A DNA stretch of 64,000 nucleotides from Acanthopleura granulata (GCA_016165875.1 JABBOT010000004.1:10268889-10332888), one strand, 5' to 3'; positions 53,101-63,768 are shown, numbered from the stretch's first letter. Program-made: numbers and translations. Notes: a model not told the origin generated them from the letters alone.

Positions 53101-55171
53101 CATAAATAAACACCAGACTTGGGAAAAGTGGCAACTCCACTCTTGTTATCCTAATGGCGAAGCCTTGCTGCTGTGGCTAAGCTGCAGAGTCTTGTTATCA
53201 TTACATATCCTACACCCGGTAGGTGCCACATCACCTCATGATGTTTGCCAGAATACACTTAGCGCGGCTGGCGAATGATGGCAATACCTAAATCCTCCAA
53301 ACGTTAGTGTTTTTAGTGGGGGAAGGAGGAGAATTCAGCTGGAGAAAAAAGAGCATGATAAGGATGTATATGTATGTCTGACATTTCCAATGCCTTTCAA
53401 ATAATAAATGAATGACGTTTGGCATTTGCACAGAGGTCGACATTTACAGGCTTAGAAACAAAACGGACAAGCCTAAAATGAGTTAATCACGTCGTTTACT
53501 TTACATTGCATGTTACAACACGACATGTGCAAAGGATATGCAAGCAAATTGTTGAAAATAATGGAGCGGTATCATATATCAAGGCAGCAGATCGGCATCA
53601 AGGCAGTATGTTCGGCTCTGATCAGGACATTTGTCAGGTACCTGGGGAAGGTAGATTGTTTACTCTGCGTACTACGTCCTCCTTCACCCATTCAAATGTG
53701 ACAAATGTCCAAAAAGTGGACATAAGAAAATTGGCAGTCTGGTTAGGAGCAAACTAAAAAATGGACAAAGGACCTCCTGCAACTAGACGGAAAATCGCCC
53801 CACGCTGGTGCAGTGGTGAGTCTTTTCATGCACAAAAAAGAAGAAAAAATCTAATTCAACCTAAAGTACAAGTTGTATTCAAAAATGCCTGTGAAAATTG
53901 GGGTGATTTGATTTATACTTTTTGTTTTACCAGAAAGGTGAAAAGCAGACCCTTTTATTTCCAGAGGTTTTCCGTAGAGAATTCCCACCATCATAAAAGT
54001 ATGATTACTGGGACAAAAATGATTTGAGCATGTCTGATGTCAGGTTAGAGAGTTGTAAGTTACTCCGCAATGTCAAGTTGATTCACGCAATCATATTTTT
54101 GTTAATGGGGAAAAAAATGAAATATTTTCAGCGGTCATCACAACTGTACATTCACCATAATAGTTCATGACTACATGGTCCCGATGGTGCGATGTAATAT
54201 GCGCGCCATCCAACAGAGGCCACCTACATATAACGTCATGAGTTCGATTCCTATGCATGTACTCATTTTCAATGCTTAACACGAGTTAAGGAGAAAACGA
54301 TTAAACCACACAAGAAACAATTCTATATTTTTTTTATATTTTGGAAAGTTATATATTAGAAAATGTTTCAAGTAATAAATATGTATGGACGATACATGGT
54401 ATATACAGTTGTACTTGCGATGTGTCACGTTTTGGGTGTCAGAATATCGTAAACTTTCTTAAAGGCACAGGTAATTAAAAATGTTTATCAGTTCACATTC
54501 TCAATAAACATCCTACAACAAACAAGTTACGTACTTGCGATATAATTCGTAATATAAAACTTGTTTCAAAAACAAACGTCTCACAGCTCTGAAGGGGAGA
54601 GATATTCATGTATACATTAAAAAAATAGACACACAAGATCTATGGTTAGAGAAGAGAATTTTTAGCTGGCTTACTTCATCGCCTACACCTGTTGTATAAC
54701 AACATGTCAATCGCATACCGGGGAAGCCCTCGAGTTATTTCTCAGAAGATCCGTCACTGTGAACAGGTTGGTAATTGGCCTGAGCTAGATTCCTTACCTA
54801 GTTGCAAGAGGTCCTTCGAGGCCCGACTCATCGTATCCGACTCCGTATCTGTATGTATCCAAAATGAATCAACACTGCCCTGGAAAAACATCTGGACATG
54901 ATGATAAAAACTACCTTTCCTCTCGTTTCTGCTTTTGTAGACAAAATGGCTGACCTGTTTAAGAGATGCCAAGGACCGGCATATGGGAGCGACTGAAATC
55001 ATCGAGAAGGAAGGTCCGCCAGATGTCCGAATCAACGGCCTCGTGGAGACAGGCTTCAGCTGCCAGCAAAAACATTTCAGACCAATGAGGAGATGTAAAA
55101 CACAGAATTACGATATCACCGGCAGACACAGAAACGAGAAACACCTCAGTTTGGATACCGACTACAGTTAA
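32825..55171 (+). CDS. DH-PH Rho guanine nucleotide exchange factor, PLEKHG5/7 type (gene A)
   Basis: Predicted to load GTP onto a Rho-family GTPase. Exons: 32825-32962, 33341-33454, 39729-39802, 40886-41061, 41373-41413, 44058-44156, 44731-44883, 45229-45324, 45602-45709, 46415-46531, 46757-46931, 47897-48012, 50632-50725, 51349-51431, 51919-52051, 52982-53079, 54941-55171. Phases close to 2046 nt, 681 aa. Residues 1-214 are a basic, Ser-rich, probably disordered region. The DH domain (about 235-440) has the CR1 helix WELFKSECVFLIDHL and the CR3 motif DLLVAPVQRCTKLPLIL. The PH domain (about 488-617) has RRLLYEG, MYLFLFDDILLLA and a closing helix with Trp608. A 60-residue polar tail follows. 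From memory the DH core, including YCLNYVNALGYLE and WCEQD, is closest to vertebrate PLEKHG7. The least certain parts are the start codon and the exon 2 to exon 3 junction; a start at 40890 is an alternative. Confidence 0.88.
42825..43192 (-). repeat. Complete Glu-tRNA-headed SINE (gene A intron 5)
   Basis: The minus strand starts 'ccgcctcggcggtctagggg', continues with a B-box-like 'ccaggttcaagcc', and ends 'tgtacgacgttaatccccaa' with a (CACT)-like end. It is the same family as the plus-strand copy at 52.60 kb. The head resembles tRNA-Glu (GGTCTAGNGGTTAGA). Confidence 0.85.
43290..43490 (+). repeat. Diverged SINE body, Glu-tRNA family
   Basis: Shares 'tcagcataatgtactcggtg'/'tcaatataatgtaactgga', 'tcctctcg', and 'attctccgtcgtcatacgac' with the intact copy at 52.60 kb. 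It lies in the opposite orientation about 100 bp from the minus-strand copy at 42.8-43.2 kb. Confidence 0.55.
44731..48012 (+). CDS. Gene A exons 7-12: DH (RhoGEF) domain
   Basis: Six exons, 153, 96, 108, 117, 175 and 116 nt, encode residues 215-469. Glu252 in the CR1 helix (KSECVFLIDHL) is at the place of the Glu that contacts switch 1 of the GTPase. CR3 reads APVQRCTKLPLIL with Arg395 retained. The final helix reads LEDKLKWVRNLERVQEIQQN. Exon 10 uses the acceptor 'actaccttag' at 46414, because the next AG would shift the frame into a stop. The DH fold and most diagnostic residues are present, so exchange activity is expected. Confidence 0.9.
45885..45960 (-). repeat. Unnamed interspersed repeat, partial copy (gene A intron 9)
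   Basis: 'ctgtgtaagttgctacaatt' and 'tacatgacgagtga' parallel 'gcgtgtaagttgttacatct' and 'tacatgaacggtga' of the fuller copy at 58.3 kb. Only one end of the element is kept. Confidence 0.45.
46045..46365 (+). repeat. Diverged tRNA-headed SINE (gene A intron 9)
   Basis: Head 'gcgcctccgtatctcagtcg', body 'tactggtttcctttctggtc' and 'gtacgtgggaaggctgcgat', and a 3' part 'ggccataaaacaccattaaa' with an (AAAT) end. Longer than the 57.6-kb copy, apparently through an internal insertion near 46.15 kb. It ends about 50 bp before the acceptor of exon 10. Confidence 0.7.
50632..55171 (+). CDS. Gene A exons 13-17: PH domain and tail
   Basis: Exons of 94, 83, 133, 98 and 231 nt. The PH strands include RRLLYEGPVTLL, ADMYLFLFDDILLLARIK, YRQPIPLDRFTVYD and IIGVYTLQTTTDLAK; the C-terminal helix starts TKWLTCLRDAK. 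Exon 15 holds an extra Ser/Thr-rich stretch (KQTSTESSTKSTCT) absent from gene B. The stop is the TAA at 55169-55171. SINEs abut exon 14's donor and exon 16's acceptor. Confidence 0.9.
50865..51060 (-). repeat. Unnamed interspersed repeat (gene A intron 13)
   Basis: On the plus strand: 'caattctgcctaggccatgg', 'cggtgtaagcaacttct', 'aatgtcgtcgctgctcttgc', 'tttactccctgtgccacatt', 'cttttatat'. The order and several blocks match the copy at 58.26-58.44 kb, and in inverse complement the two at 0.85-1.37 kb. Confidence 0.65.
51438..51642 (-). repeat. tRNA-headed SINE just inside gene A intron 14
   Basis: Plus-strand order: (TTTA)n tail at 51.44 kb, 'gatctttccacatccgacca', 'agccagcatgtgctggacga', 'gcgactgcgttggtgagagg'. 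The central part is deleted compared with the 5.66-kb copy. The tail begins within about 10 bp of the exon 14 donor at 51432. Confidence 0.75.
52603..52965 (+). repeat. Complete Glu-tRNA-headed SINE abutting gene A exon 16
   Basis: Starts 'gacagcctaggtggtctagt' (A-box TGGTCTAGTGGTTAGAG), has the B-box-like 'ccaggtttaagccc', and ends 'acgacgttaaaccccaagca' plus (CTCA)n. The preceding 'tatgtttcc' recurs after the tail as 'tatgtgtttcc', a probable target-site duplication. Only about 16 bp separate the tail from the AG of the exon 16 acceptor. Confidence 0.85.
53500..54027 (+). other. Unrecognised open frames in gene A intron 16
   Basis: Three overlapping or adjacent plus-strand frames. One, from 53510, reads MCKGYASKLLKIMERYHISR with a following QQIGIKAVC, which has the look of real protein but no family I can name; another runs from 53761 to 54027. 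They are not in the gene A frame and lack clear acceptor/donor pairs. A decayed mobile-element fragment is possible. Confidence 0.2.
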
Positions 55172-55591
55172 ACTTTATACCAATTGTCAATCTGTGTGTA
55201 TGTTACCGGACGCTGTGTGTAAGATTACTTGGCGTTTTTCTTAAGTACTTCAGTGCTGAAATGTAGAGCTTTGCCCGCTGCTCATTCCTGCGATGTTAGT
55301 CACAGATTGGTTAGTAGCAAGTACACCACTCTGAGAGCAGTTAAGTGCTGACCGGCGCCTTGGATAATCGGAAGTCATTTGTCAGACCCTGCCTGATGTA
55401 CATGTATAGATACACAGTTCAAGATGGAAAACGAGACGACACGCTGTGATAGAAGACATGAATAGATGCACACTTAAAGTTGTCAAAAAAGACGACAGGC
55501 TGTGGGAGATCTTCTTAACATCCATGGCCCTTGCTTTGAATCATCTGATCAGGACCTTACAGGAGTTTCAAATAATGCGACTATATCTGCC

Positions 55592-55597
55592 AATAAA
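55592..55597 (+). terminator. Gene A polyadenylation signal
   Basis: AATAAA 421 nt after the gene A stop is the first hexamer of that form downstream. A T-rich stretch follows. It predicts cleavage near 55.61 kb. Confidence 0.5.
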
Positions 55598-55931
55598 TTG
55601 GCAAGGTTATTCCTGGTTTCCAAATTTACAGAAATCATTCTCAGGATCTTCACTTTCATTAAGGTATTTCATTGTAAAATCCTTGATATATGTCCTAAAT
55701 ATGATTACACGTCCTTGTGTGTGGGTCGTTCAAATGTGTGTGTATCTATTTTGGAGATGACATAACAATTTGCTCTCCTCTAATATATGGAAAATCCAGG
55801 AAAACCAATGTACAGTGTTAAAACCATCATTGTCAACGGAGTAGAGACTACAAATGAAACAGCATGAATATCAATTATGGCGTAGAATCATATAGTAAAA
55901 TACTATACCACTATGAACATTCCAACATAAG

Positions 55932-55941
55932 TTTATTTATT
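55932..55941 (-). terminator. Gene B polyadenylation signal
   Basis: On the minus strand this reads overlapping AATAAA hexamers, about 570 nt after the gene B stop. With the gene A signal it places the two convergent 3' ends roughly 0.3 kb apart. Confidence 0.5.
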
Positions 55942-56508
55942 TAAACTGGTGTCTCTCTCGATTTAAAAGTTGTACAATTTAACAAATCCAAATTCTATAA
56001 ACATAAAGTCTCGTGTAAAGAAAAGAAAATTGTACAACCAGTACTCGTAGTCTTTTCACATTAAAATCGTCACGGTGATAGACATTGGATACAAATGTTA
56101 TTTACACAGAAAATAACAAAGAGGACACAATGGACCACTCGTCTGTAGAAGAGTTAACCAGATATGCGTTGACACACCTCCAAGGCACTCGAGTGAGTAT
56201 TGAGGTATAACACAAACACTTTAGAGGCGGAGAAACACACCCCGTATGTGTGCCCGTTGCAAGAATAGACAACACAACCAAGGTCCATACTGCAACGGTA
56301 GGCGAGAAATGTCAAACATAAAACACCAGACCTGTGGCTGAGTTGATTACAATTTTTGTGCACCAACTCCTGACAATCTGAGAAGAGTCAACATCGGCTG
56401 GGAATAGCAATGACATGCTCATCTACCTATAAGCTTCTTTTGGTAACCAGAGCCCTCGAGTTTTGGAAAGGAAAACATATTCTACATATGCACGATCTGG
56501 ACGTGTGG

Positions 56509-56778
56509 CTATAATCTATCGCAGAGCATAAGTTCCCCAGCATCCATTGAGCGGGATTTCCCTCTGGTAAGCCTGAGGGCCTTCATTCGTGAGCGGTGGG
56601 CGGCGGACACCTCAGCCGGTGAGCTAGCAGGTCCAGTGGGATTTGGAACTTCCTCCACCAGAATTGCATTCGTTGAATCCTGGGATTGGAATGACACGAG
56701 AGGCTTGCAGTTGGTCTCATCCTTATGGGTTTTCTCATACTCTGCTTGAGCGTCTTTGAGTTGACTGAGCCAGGTGTT
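56509..56778 (-). CDS. Gene B last exon: PH C-terminal helix and tail
   Basis: 89 residues beginning NTWLSQLKDAQAEYEKTHKD, the Trp aligning with Trp608 of gene A. After the helix the sequence is unrelated to gene A: an acidic/Pro-Ser linker (EEVPNPTGPASSPAEVS) and a basic end with LTRGKSRSMDAGEL, a possible basophilic kinase or 14-3-3 site. Acceptor 'ctttgccttcag' and stop TAG are clear. Confidence 0.9.
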   Translation of the reverse strand, partial: NTWLSQLKDAQAEYEKTHKDETNCKPLVSFQSQDSTNAILVEEVPNPTGPASSPAEVSAAHRSRMKALRLTRGKSRSMDAGELMLCDRL

Positions 56779-59700
56779 CTGAAGGCAAAGAAGGAGATTA
56801 TTTACCATCATATAAATCACATGCCGAACCCTGCCAGGCGTCAAATTTTTCGATATCGTCCATCATTAACTTGTACAAGCCTGATCTGTCGATTGCGTAT
56901 TTCTGCTCTTATATGAGAAACCCCAATGTATTAATTTGCTTATTTATTTATTTCATTGGTGTTTTACGCCGTACTCAAGAATATTTCACTTAAACGACGA
57001 CGGCCAGCATTATGGTGGGAGGAAACCAGGCAGAACCCGGGGGAAAGTCACGATCATCCGCAGGTTGCTGGCAGACCTTCCCACTTACGGCCGGAGAGAA
57101 GCCAATGTATTAAGGATATGGATATGCTCAATAACCTGAGGTCCAAACAGGGTCAAAGGTACATAAATACTGGAGCTTTTCCATGTTGCAAACAGCCTTT
57201 GCTTCGTTTCCAGATATACACGCAAAATTCATGGATTACAGCATTTGTTCATGTTTACACAGGCAATTTCTTAAATTTTGTTTCAACACATTTTACGAAC
57301 AGAAATTTGTACCATTGTTATGTCTGGTTGAGTTATATTTTAAAGATTTATAAAATTGTTGTACATTATGAGACAGTTTTAGTAAACCTAAAAAATAGGT
57401 ATTTCCATTTGATGACGTTTTCTTAATGAGGATCAGTGTAAACCGAATATTCCAGAAACTTCCACATTCCCAAGAAACCTACTAAGATCTTCTACCGGGC
57501 ATATATGTCATAACCTCTCGTCGCTATTTGACACGGTCTACCCTGCTGTGACTGATAACGCTGTCGGGAGTATAGATTTTGTTAAATTAGAGAAGGTAAT
57601 AAATAGAGTGGAAACAACGTCAAGTGGGGCCTCCGTGACCGAGTGGGTTAGCGTTCCAGCGCGGCATTATGGCCTCTCACCAGTGCGGTCGCCGTGAGTC
57701 CAGCTCACGCTGGCTTCCTCTCTGGCCGTACCTGGGAAGATCCGCCAGCAACCTACGGGTGCTCGTGGGTATCCACTGGACTCTGCACGGTTTCCTTCGA
57801 CGATAATGCTGGCCGCCGTCGTATGTGTGAAATATTCTTGACTACGATGCAAAACACTAATCAACCAACCAAACAAAGGGCATGATTTTGCCGGCGTGCA
57901 TCGTCCGTTGGGAATGAAACGCCCTACCAACCAATCCCCTTACATACCCAGTATATACCTCAATTCTAGCCTGCCATGATAAAACTAAATTATAAACTTT
58001 TACAACCAGATAAACAAAATTTCTGCCTGATAGGCAAAGGAATCACGGGACATTTGTTTTCTCAGTTTTGTTTCATTTTTCGTGCGTTTATTAAAAATAT
58101 GCTGTTTCTTCAAAATATTTTCTTGTTTAATCTAGAAAATGTCCCCTTCCCTGTACTTAGTACCTCGCTACATGTAGGTAAGATCATGTTCGCTCAGCTT
58201 ATTATATTGGTCCATAAACTTACTATATTGTTCTTTAAACTTCTTAACTTGATATTACCTAATACCTAATTCTGCTTTAGCCATGAGGCGTGTAAGTTGT
58301 TACATCTTAAACACTTACATGAACGGTGAATTTTAGACAAGAGGCTGGATTTCGCCTCTAAGGACTGACCGTTTGTCAACTACCACACTGTCGTCGCTGC
58401 TCTGGTTTTACTCCCTGTGCTGTAGTCTTTTATATTATTTGTAAGCAAGATAGAATCTTGAATGAACAACGACTGCAATATTCTGACCCATGCTGAAAGA
58501 CGAGACAGCTTCAGTACTTTCATCTTGTTCAGTATAAATTATCACCAATGTATGCTATCGACTTCAAGGGTCTGGTAGCGAAAAGAGTTGCCAGGAGTTT
58601 TGCTATATGCTTCATGCTTGGTACGCTCTTAATGCCGGTTATTGCAACGCACCGAAGCACAGTGACTTTCGCGTATTGACAATGCATGCACAAGCCTATC
58701 TTATTTCAATGTCAACGCATTTGCCAGATCACTTTCTGAAATGCTTAATAGTTCACTAATGTTTCTTTTTTTTTACCAATTTCCTTTAGATTTCTCTTGT
58801 TTAGCTCACAATTGGTGTCGGTCATGTTAAAGCTTGAAATCTGGTCACATGACATAAACCATCCATTATTACTTTGAACATGGATTTCCCTTGTCTCAGT
58901 GGCATTTCGGTAGTGTTATTGGATCTCTGATAACTAGGTCACCATGCTGTTTCAACGAGGATCGCAGTTACCTTTATCAGCGATTACTGGCATGTTGAGG
59001 TAGGTATACCCGCTGAAGAGCCTAATTTGGTGGATTTTTTCAAAGGAACAACATACCTTTAAAAAAAGATATTTCGAGGGCACAAAATATTATCCTCAAG
59101 GCAAAAGGAAAGTTGAGGACGGAAGATTCTTTTGAAAAACCTCAAATATGCGAGAAAAGAATAGAAAATATCAGTTTTGTACTGTATACGATGAAAATAG
59201 GATAATATAATATACTTGGCAAAGAGGTGCTGGCGCAGTACAATGATTCAGAAGCCTATGCCCATTGAGGTTGTTCTGAGCTCGAGCTCAGGTTAGCTGC
59301 CTCTTCGGTCGTATGGGGTAAGATCTACCAGCAACTTGCGGATGGTCGAAGGCTTCTCCAGGCCTCTGCCCAGCTTCCTCCCACTATAATGCTGGTTGCA
59401 TTCGTATATGCGAAATATTCTTTAATATGGCGTGAAGTTCCAATCACTCTACACTTTATTTGCATACAATTTTGGCAATAGAAAGAAGAATCTGTAAAAT
59501 GCAATACGCTGTGGGCCGCTTGCTGCTACAAATTGCCCGATAAAAGCGCAGGAACAATAGTTGTGTAAATAAAGTGCATGTATATGGTGGATTTCCTCCT
59601 GGTTAAAATAACAACAGCGTGCACCAGTGAGGCCTACAAAAAAAGTTGTAGCAATGCGCATACAATACAATAAATCTACTAGAAGGTACGATGCTAAAAC

Positions 59701-62700
59701 TTAAAATATAATATCGAGTTCGATGTCAACCGATACATCTTTAATGACTTCTTACCTTTTCTGAATCGTTGCTCGTTTGTAACGTGTAAACTCCTATTAT
59801 TTGCTGGTAGCGGCTAGAGTGAACCAACACAAACCCAAGCTTCAACCCATGAACTGAAATAAAACAGAAACTAAGATTATTGTGCGTTGTAGCAGACATT
59901 CATCTACAACTTCTGAAACGTAACCGACATTCTCGGTCAACACTCGTGAGACATACTTCCAAAACAAAGTTCACCTCAAACCGGCATGGAACTAAGAAAA
60001 TTTAAAAAACCACTTCGGCAAATGATTAAATATAACCAATTAAATCCTATCCCTTAATAATCTACCTCAGTTAGAATTAGGAAGGAGTCAGTTTACGAAA
60101 GCAGCTGAAAGTTTTCATTCATGTTAGAAACACTAAAGGAATTTTCTAGCGAGAAAATTTACTCGGTACCCAAAATGAATACCATAAATTATCCTTTATT
60201 AAAAGTATGTATTGCAGCTGATTGCAGCTGTTCATATATACAACATGCTGATATTATGCAAAACGATGCAGGTAAAGCACCAGCAAGTGAGTTATGTCGA
60301 TTAAGTTTTTCTTACCAAAACTCAAAGCCCATCTTCTGCGAGTTATGAAAACTTCAGAAGCAGACCGCCAGAGTCCATAGACGCTCAGTCCATATTTACA
60401 CATTACAAAATTTAAGACACTGCGAGTCAAAGGAATTTGATGGAATACTCTTGATTCACTCGTTTTTGAGGTAATAATTTGTGATTGAAATCCTCAAAGA
60501 ACACACATGATGTAACAATCGCCACAAGGCGAAATGTGTACACACCACTTGAAGGGCGGTTCGGAATATTTCTATCCAAATAAGGATAATAAAACATTCA
60601 TAAAAATACTTTCTTGCTCCTTAATCAACTGTGTCACAAAAGCTATGCATTGGATGTGGTCAAGCATCTGTATAAGAGTCAACAATGCTCAGGAAATTAT
60701 CTCACCTACTGCTTCCAGGCTCCCAATTTCATGAACGCGGAATCTGTCGAGCGGAATAGGCTGTCTATGGACCACTAACATGCCGTGTTCAGACTGGAAA
60801 GGGTAAAAAACGAGATCTATATTATTCCAATTTGTCAAAGAAAAGTTTCAGCAGAGATGGCTTGGTACGTAATCTATACATATCTGAATAATGGCACTAT
60901 AAAATAAAACGCACTGAGACTTTAAACCAGACATCCCATTAATAGCCAGTCAGATAGGTATCTCTAGAAGGGAAGTTGAAACAAGCAGACAGCATCAGGG
61001 GTTTCCAAAACGCGTACGTGATCTACGGACAGAAGCGTCGGACATTCAAACAAATCGGCTGTCCAAACTGGCGCCTAGGCTACACGATCTTGATAACGCG
61101 GAAATCCGCAATATGTATGTAAAGGAAATGCGTTCATACAATGCCAAGCAAACCGGAATGCCATGAATTATCAGAACAAATCCATTTCGTTAAACAAAAT
61201 AAGAAATCAACAGAGAGATTTGTCTAACCAACTTCCGGAAAATGGAACAAAAAGCTGATGTAAAGCTCTGACCTTTTTAGGTTGCTTTTTTATTTTTGCC
61301 AAGAGCAGGATGTCATCAAACAGCATGAGGTGAACATCGATCACTTTCCCTGATTCTGAAACCAAATTGTGTATATTACAAATCCTGTAAGACGGCGGTG
61401 AGTATTTTCGAAAGTCTGGCTGCGTTGATAATGTATTAACCATGAGAATAAAACCACTTCGTGGTTTAAAGTTATTGATGAAAACTAATTATCAAAATGA
61501 ATTTGCAAATTGTGTGAAGAAAAAATTCTAGCGGAAAGTGACATTATCAGAAGAAGCGGCGGTTGTGTAACGCAATCTGTCTTGCAGGGTATTTTCATAT
61601 TCTGAGATATACAACGAAAAAAAAAATAACGGTACGTTCATTGCTGTGTTTTGCTTCTGGTTAAAGCATAATGTATAGTTTTATCATCCCCAACAAAATC
61701 GTCTTGCTATTTTTTTTTATCAGGGCTGACATATGAAAAATTTTGTAGTTATTCAACCTCACCAATCATTGATAGTTGACCTTCGTGGATAAGCTGTCTT
61801 TTGGGATTCGCCAAAAGTCTCTCACAGGGTTGTTTGATCAATGTCGATTTGAGAAACTGAATGGAAAATGGGTAAAAAATATCAGTCAAAAACAGTTATC
61901 ATCAGTCCTGTATCATGTGGAAGCTATAAGCACAATAAGTGCAATGCCATACAATGTATGTATCTACCAAATAATGCTGAATAATGGTGTCTTCTAATAT
62001 TTATGTGCAGTTGGAAGAGTTGGCTCTATGAATCAGCAAGAGAATGGATCAACAGACCATTAATAAAATGATACAGATAGCCTGCCAAGAATAAATCACG
62101 AGTCAATAGTTTCCTCAGTAATAACAGGATGATTGGTGGACATCTGTAAAAAACGAACATCAAAAGGATGCACAAGTGGCACAGTTTCTCTTAGCACGAG
62201 ATCACTTCAATGAAGGAGCCAGTTATAATTTTTCGGCTCAGGGTGGGATATATAATATATGATGTGCTCTTTGACAATTATCTCTCCCATCACTCATCCA
62301 GTCATGGAATCCTGCTAGTCGACAAAGCTAGAAACAGTATGGGGAAGCCGTGATGCATAGTTAGAAATCGACGCACCCAAGCCAAGTTAGACTTCGTGGT
62401 AGATTGCCGACAAAACTAAACCCTAATTGAAACCTCTGAGCTTGCGCTGAACAGCTATCTGCCTCATCAGCTTGACAACACCTTTGATTCGGTCGAAAAC
62501 ATGCTCGACTGTTTTACGTACACATATATCACGAGACACTGCTGACTATAAACTGATAGAGTACCACTGAGTCAGGATGCAGTGGAAGGATAATGCTTCC
62601 ACAAATAACGACATACAACAAACATAAGGTCTTCAGAATAAGGTGGAAATTATCAACGTCACGCTAACGTCAGTCTGCAACTGAAATTAGCCCTTTGTTC

Positions 62701-63768
62701 ACACAAATGTGGAATTTATTTCCTAATGTATCTCATGGGAAGATTGACTGCTAACAGCCGACTGTTTTATTCCCGGAATAATTTCTTTAAGCATTGACCT
62801 AGAAGTAATTGCTGTTGGTGGCCAAAGCAGCAGGTATCGTTTCCCCCCAAACTGTTCGGGAAAGGCCAGATAACTGTAGGGAGAGTGATGACCGCCGATC
62901 AAACGACATGTCAGACTGGGCTGTCTGAGAAAATGGCCAAACGATTACTGTCGATAAGTCGGTCTCCTCGCGTCACCATGCCGATCAGGGTCCACATAAC
63001 CTTTAGAGCAGGCACGTTAGAGAAGGGAGAAACTCATCCATAATCTAACCATTTCCCCAAGCTCTCCGCCGATAGAAATTTTCTTTCTCCTACATAACCA
63101 GAATTTCTCCTGAAACCAGTCCCTTGTGTCCATGATTTTGAGTGGACGAGACAGTGTGAAAACAGTGAATTTTAAACATGAAGGACCACATATATAACCT
63201 TTAACTGGAATAACACTGACCTCAGGAATATAGGCTTTAGAGTCCAATTCTGTAATTGGTGGCCACACAAGCATCTGCTGAATTTCTTGTACTCTCTCAT
63301 AGTTTTTTACCCATTTCATTTTGTCTTCCAGTTGTTCTGAAATATGGCAAACAACAAAGATCACTGAAACATGTGTATATTTAAGAACTCATATTCAATG
63401 AAAAATGTTTCATTCTGAATAAATGCATTTTTCACACCGTATGCACGGAAATGAAGGTTTAAATTCTAAATACATATTAGCCCTAATACTCTAATAATCA
63501 ACAGCCACATCTTCCGACGTGGTATACCCAATGTTATATGTTTAGCTTTCACTCATGTTTCGACTGGTTTAAGATTTTATCTGGTTTACATACTCAGTGA
63601 GTTTTCCACCGTTTGAATGGATTCTGTGAGTTGTGTTCTTTCGTCTATATCCTCCGTGTACTTTCGAATGTTACTGAGAAGTAACGGTAATTTAGTACAA
63701 TGCTGCATAGGTGCCACGAGAAGATCTGTTAATTGTAACCTGTGACATCTCATGTCTTGCTCACAAAA
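56509..63768 (-). CDS. Second DH-PH RhoGEF, PLEKHG5/7 type (gene B), 3' half; continues past the right edge
   Basis: Paralogue of gene A on the opposite strand, partial at its 5' end. Exons in transcript order: 63768-63594, 63336-63221, 61856-61763, 61355-61273, 60793-60706, 59853-59756, 56778-56509. Lengths are 175, 116, 94, 83, 88, 98 and 270 nt; the phases close to 307 aa plus the TAG stop. Five exons match the corresponding gene A exons exactly in length and phase. Visible: the end of the DH domain (DLLVAPMQHCTKLPLLL, LEDKMKWVKNYERVQEIQQ) and the PH domain (KQPCERLLANPKRQLIHEG, VIDVHLMLFDDILLLAKI, RQPIPLDRFRVHE, QQIIGVYTLQTSN, TWLSQLKDAQ). The Ser-rich tail differs from gene A. In the first exon I count 41 of 59 residues identical to gene A. 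Oddities: the CR3 Arg is His, and the PH loop in exon 5 is 15 residues shorter. Confidence 0.88.
56936..57108 (-). repeat. SINE 3' part (gene B last intron)
   Basis: Plus-strand order: (TTTA)n, 'tggtgttttacgccgtactc', 'aagaatatttcacttaaacg', 'ccagcattatggtgggagga', 'cagaccttcccacttacggc'. It stops before the tRNA-like head. Confidence 0.85.
57628..57865 (+). repeat. Complete tRNA-headed SINE (gene B last intron)
   Basis: Head 'ggcctccgtgaccgagtggg' with 'ttagcgttcc' and a B-box-like 'gcggtcgccgtgagtccagc'; body 'tctctggccgtacctgggaa', 'gatccgccagcaacctacgg'; 3' end 'gtgtgaaatattcttgacta' and a (CAAC/CAAA) tail. Best reference copy for this family on the plus strand. Confidence 0.88.
58262..58445 (-). 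repeat. Unnamed interspersed repeat, fullest copy (gene B last intron)
   Basis: Plus-strand reading: 'aattctgctttagccatgag', 'gcgtgtaagttgttacatct', 'taaacacttacatgaacggt', 'gtttgtcaactaccacactg', 'tcgtcgctgctctggtttta', 'ctccctgtgctgtag'. Its inverse complement aligns along most of its length with the two copies near 0.9 and 1.25 kb. Confidence 0.7.
59218..59452 (+). repeat. Diverged tRNA-headed SINE (gene B last intron)
   Basis: 'gtgctggcgcagtacaatga' in the head, 'ttcggtcgtatggggtaaga', 'tctaccagcaacttgcggat', 'cttcctcccactataatgct', 'atatgcgaaatattctttaa'. It ends about 300 bp before gene B's penultimate exon. Confidence 0.75.
63594..63768 (-). CDS. Gene B exon for DH conserved region 3
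   Basis: Starts FCEQDMRCHRLQLTDLLVAP where gene A has WCEQD; 175 nt, phase 0 to 1, as in gene A exon 11. The motif that reads P-x-Gln-Arg in gene A and most DH domains is P-Met-Gln-His here. Donor gtatgt. Confidence 0.92.
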
